Assembly: GCA_001593925.1 (NCBI GenBank)
Contig: LUCD01000114.1
Location: 1,919 to 7,927, forward strand
Reading direction: 5' to 3'
Length of the DNA stretch: 6,009 nt
DNA from: Candidatus Bathyarchaeota archaeon B26-1
Lineage (GTDB): Archaea; Thermoproteota; Bathyarchaeia; Bathyarchaeales; B26-1
Numbering within the stretch: position 1 is the first letter of the stretch; the number at the start of each line of letters is the position of its first letter. Of the stretch, positions 5,441-6,009 are shown piece by piece. The position numbers were made by a program, and so were the translations under genes. The notes below the pieces were generated by a model, which saw nothing but the letters and a program-made list of their open reading frames with translations, made no database searches and was not told the DNA's origin.

Positions 5441-6009
5441 AGTAGCCATACTCGGAGCGACGGGAACGGTTGGTCAGAGGTTCATAGAGCTGCTCAAAGA
5501 CCACCCTTGGTTCGATATATCCGTCCTCGCGGCCTCGGAGAGGTCGATGGGAAAGAGGTACCGCGACGCCTGCAGGTGGAGGCTCGAGTCGGAGATGCCA
5601 AAGGAGATCGGCGAGATGACGGTTGTAGAGACGAGCTTGAAGGCGATAAAGGCAGCTGAAGACGTTGACCTAACGTTCTCAGCGTTACCGAGCTCCGTAG
5701 CAGGGCCCGTGGAGGAGGAGATAGCGAAGGAGTATCCGGTCATAAGTAAGGCTAGCGCCCACCGTTTGGACGAGGACGTCCCCCTCCTGATACCGGAGGT
5801 GAACCCCGAGCATCTAGGCCTCATCGAAGTTCAGAGGAAGAGGAGGGGATGGAGAGGGTTCATCTCAACCGACCCCAACTGCTCAACCATCCAGTTGGCG
5901 ATCACACTTAAGCCGCTTATGGAGTTCGGTTTGAAGAGGGTTATAGTCTCCACGATGCAGGCTCTTAGCGGAGCAGGCTACCCCGGGGTGCCGTCCCTAG
6001 ACATAATCG
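5430..6009 (+). CDS. asd: Aspartate-semialdehyde dehydrogenase (Asd), 5' part, cut by right edge
   Basis: Asd reduces aspartyl phosphate with NADPH to aspartate semialdehyde, the substrate of DapA in the same operon. About 193 codons of an expected 340-360 are present. The Rossmann opening is VAILGATGTVGQRF (5-18), followed by LAASERSMGKRYRDA and then LPSSVAGPVEEEIA. DVPLLIPEVNPEHL (116-129) follows. The catalytic cysteine is Cys151 in STDPNCSTIQ, and GAGYPGVPS appears near the edge. These features match the archaeal/fungal type rather than the shorter-motif bacterial type. At 106-111 it reads SKASAH, where relatives commonly have SNASAH; the Asn-to-Lys change is worth noting but may be tolerated. 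The start is TTG 5430, and translation is probably coupled to lysC through the overlap. Confidence 0.93.
   Translation, partial: MRRKVAILGATGTVGQRFIELLKDHPWFDISVLAASERSMGKRYRDACRWRLESEMPKEIGEMTVVETSLKAIKAAEDVDLTFSALPSSVAGPVEEEIAKEYPVISKASAHRLDEDVPLLIPEVNPEHLGLIEVQRKRRGWRGFISTDPNCSTIQLAITLKPLMEFGLKRVIVSTMQALSGAGYPGVPSLDII

Overview
The window looks archaeal and probably thermophilic. Genes are tightly packed or overlapping, arginine is mostly AGG/AGA, ATA is common for isoleucine, Shine-Dalgarno sites are GGAGG-like, at least one start is TTG, and A/T boxes in the 450-base divergent spacer resemble archaeal TATA elements. A TACK-type lineage is plausible, but no rRNA or lineage marker is present, so this is inference.

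Positions 1-1953 (minus strand) hold one large ABC-transporter permease of the FtsX/MacB type, read as two pieces. The N-terminal piece (about 1941 to 1165) carries a signal peptide, a beta-rich exported domain, a helical segment and a first membrane helix. The C-terminal piece (about 1229 to 1, running off the left edge) carries more membrane helices, a MacB-like exported domain and the start of the FtsX permease core. The protein reads smoothly across a +1 frame change near an A4 run at 1232-1229. The cause is an assembly error, a real disabling mutation or, less likely, recoding.

Positions 1954-2403 form a divergent, apparently non-coding control region. It has a leftward TATA-like box (2054-2061), an 8-bp inverted repeat near the predicted leftward start site (2002-2035), two copies of the palindrome TCCATGGA 52 bp apart (the second inside a 14-bp perfect palindrome), and an A/T-rich box plus strong ribosome-binding site just before dapA.

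Positions 2404-6009 (plus strand) are a compact operon for the diaminopimelate route to lysine: dapA, dapB, an aspartate kinase with two ACT domains, and asd (cut by the right edge). The pairs dapA/dapB and lysC/asd overlap, and dapB and lysC are 30 bases apart. Aspartate kinase and Asd turn aspartate into aspartate semialdehyde, DapA condenses this with pyruvate, and DapB reduces the product to tetrahydrodipicolinate. Later steps (dapL or the acylated route, dapF, lysA) are not in the window. The operon is ordinary in function. Its most notable details are non-standard motif residues in the aspartate kinase and a C-terminal extension on DapA.
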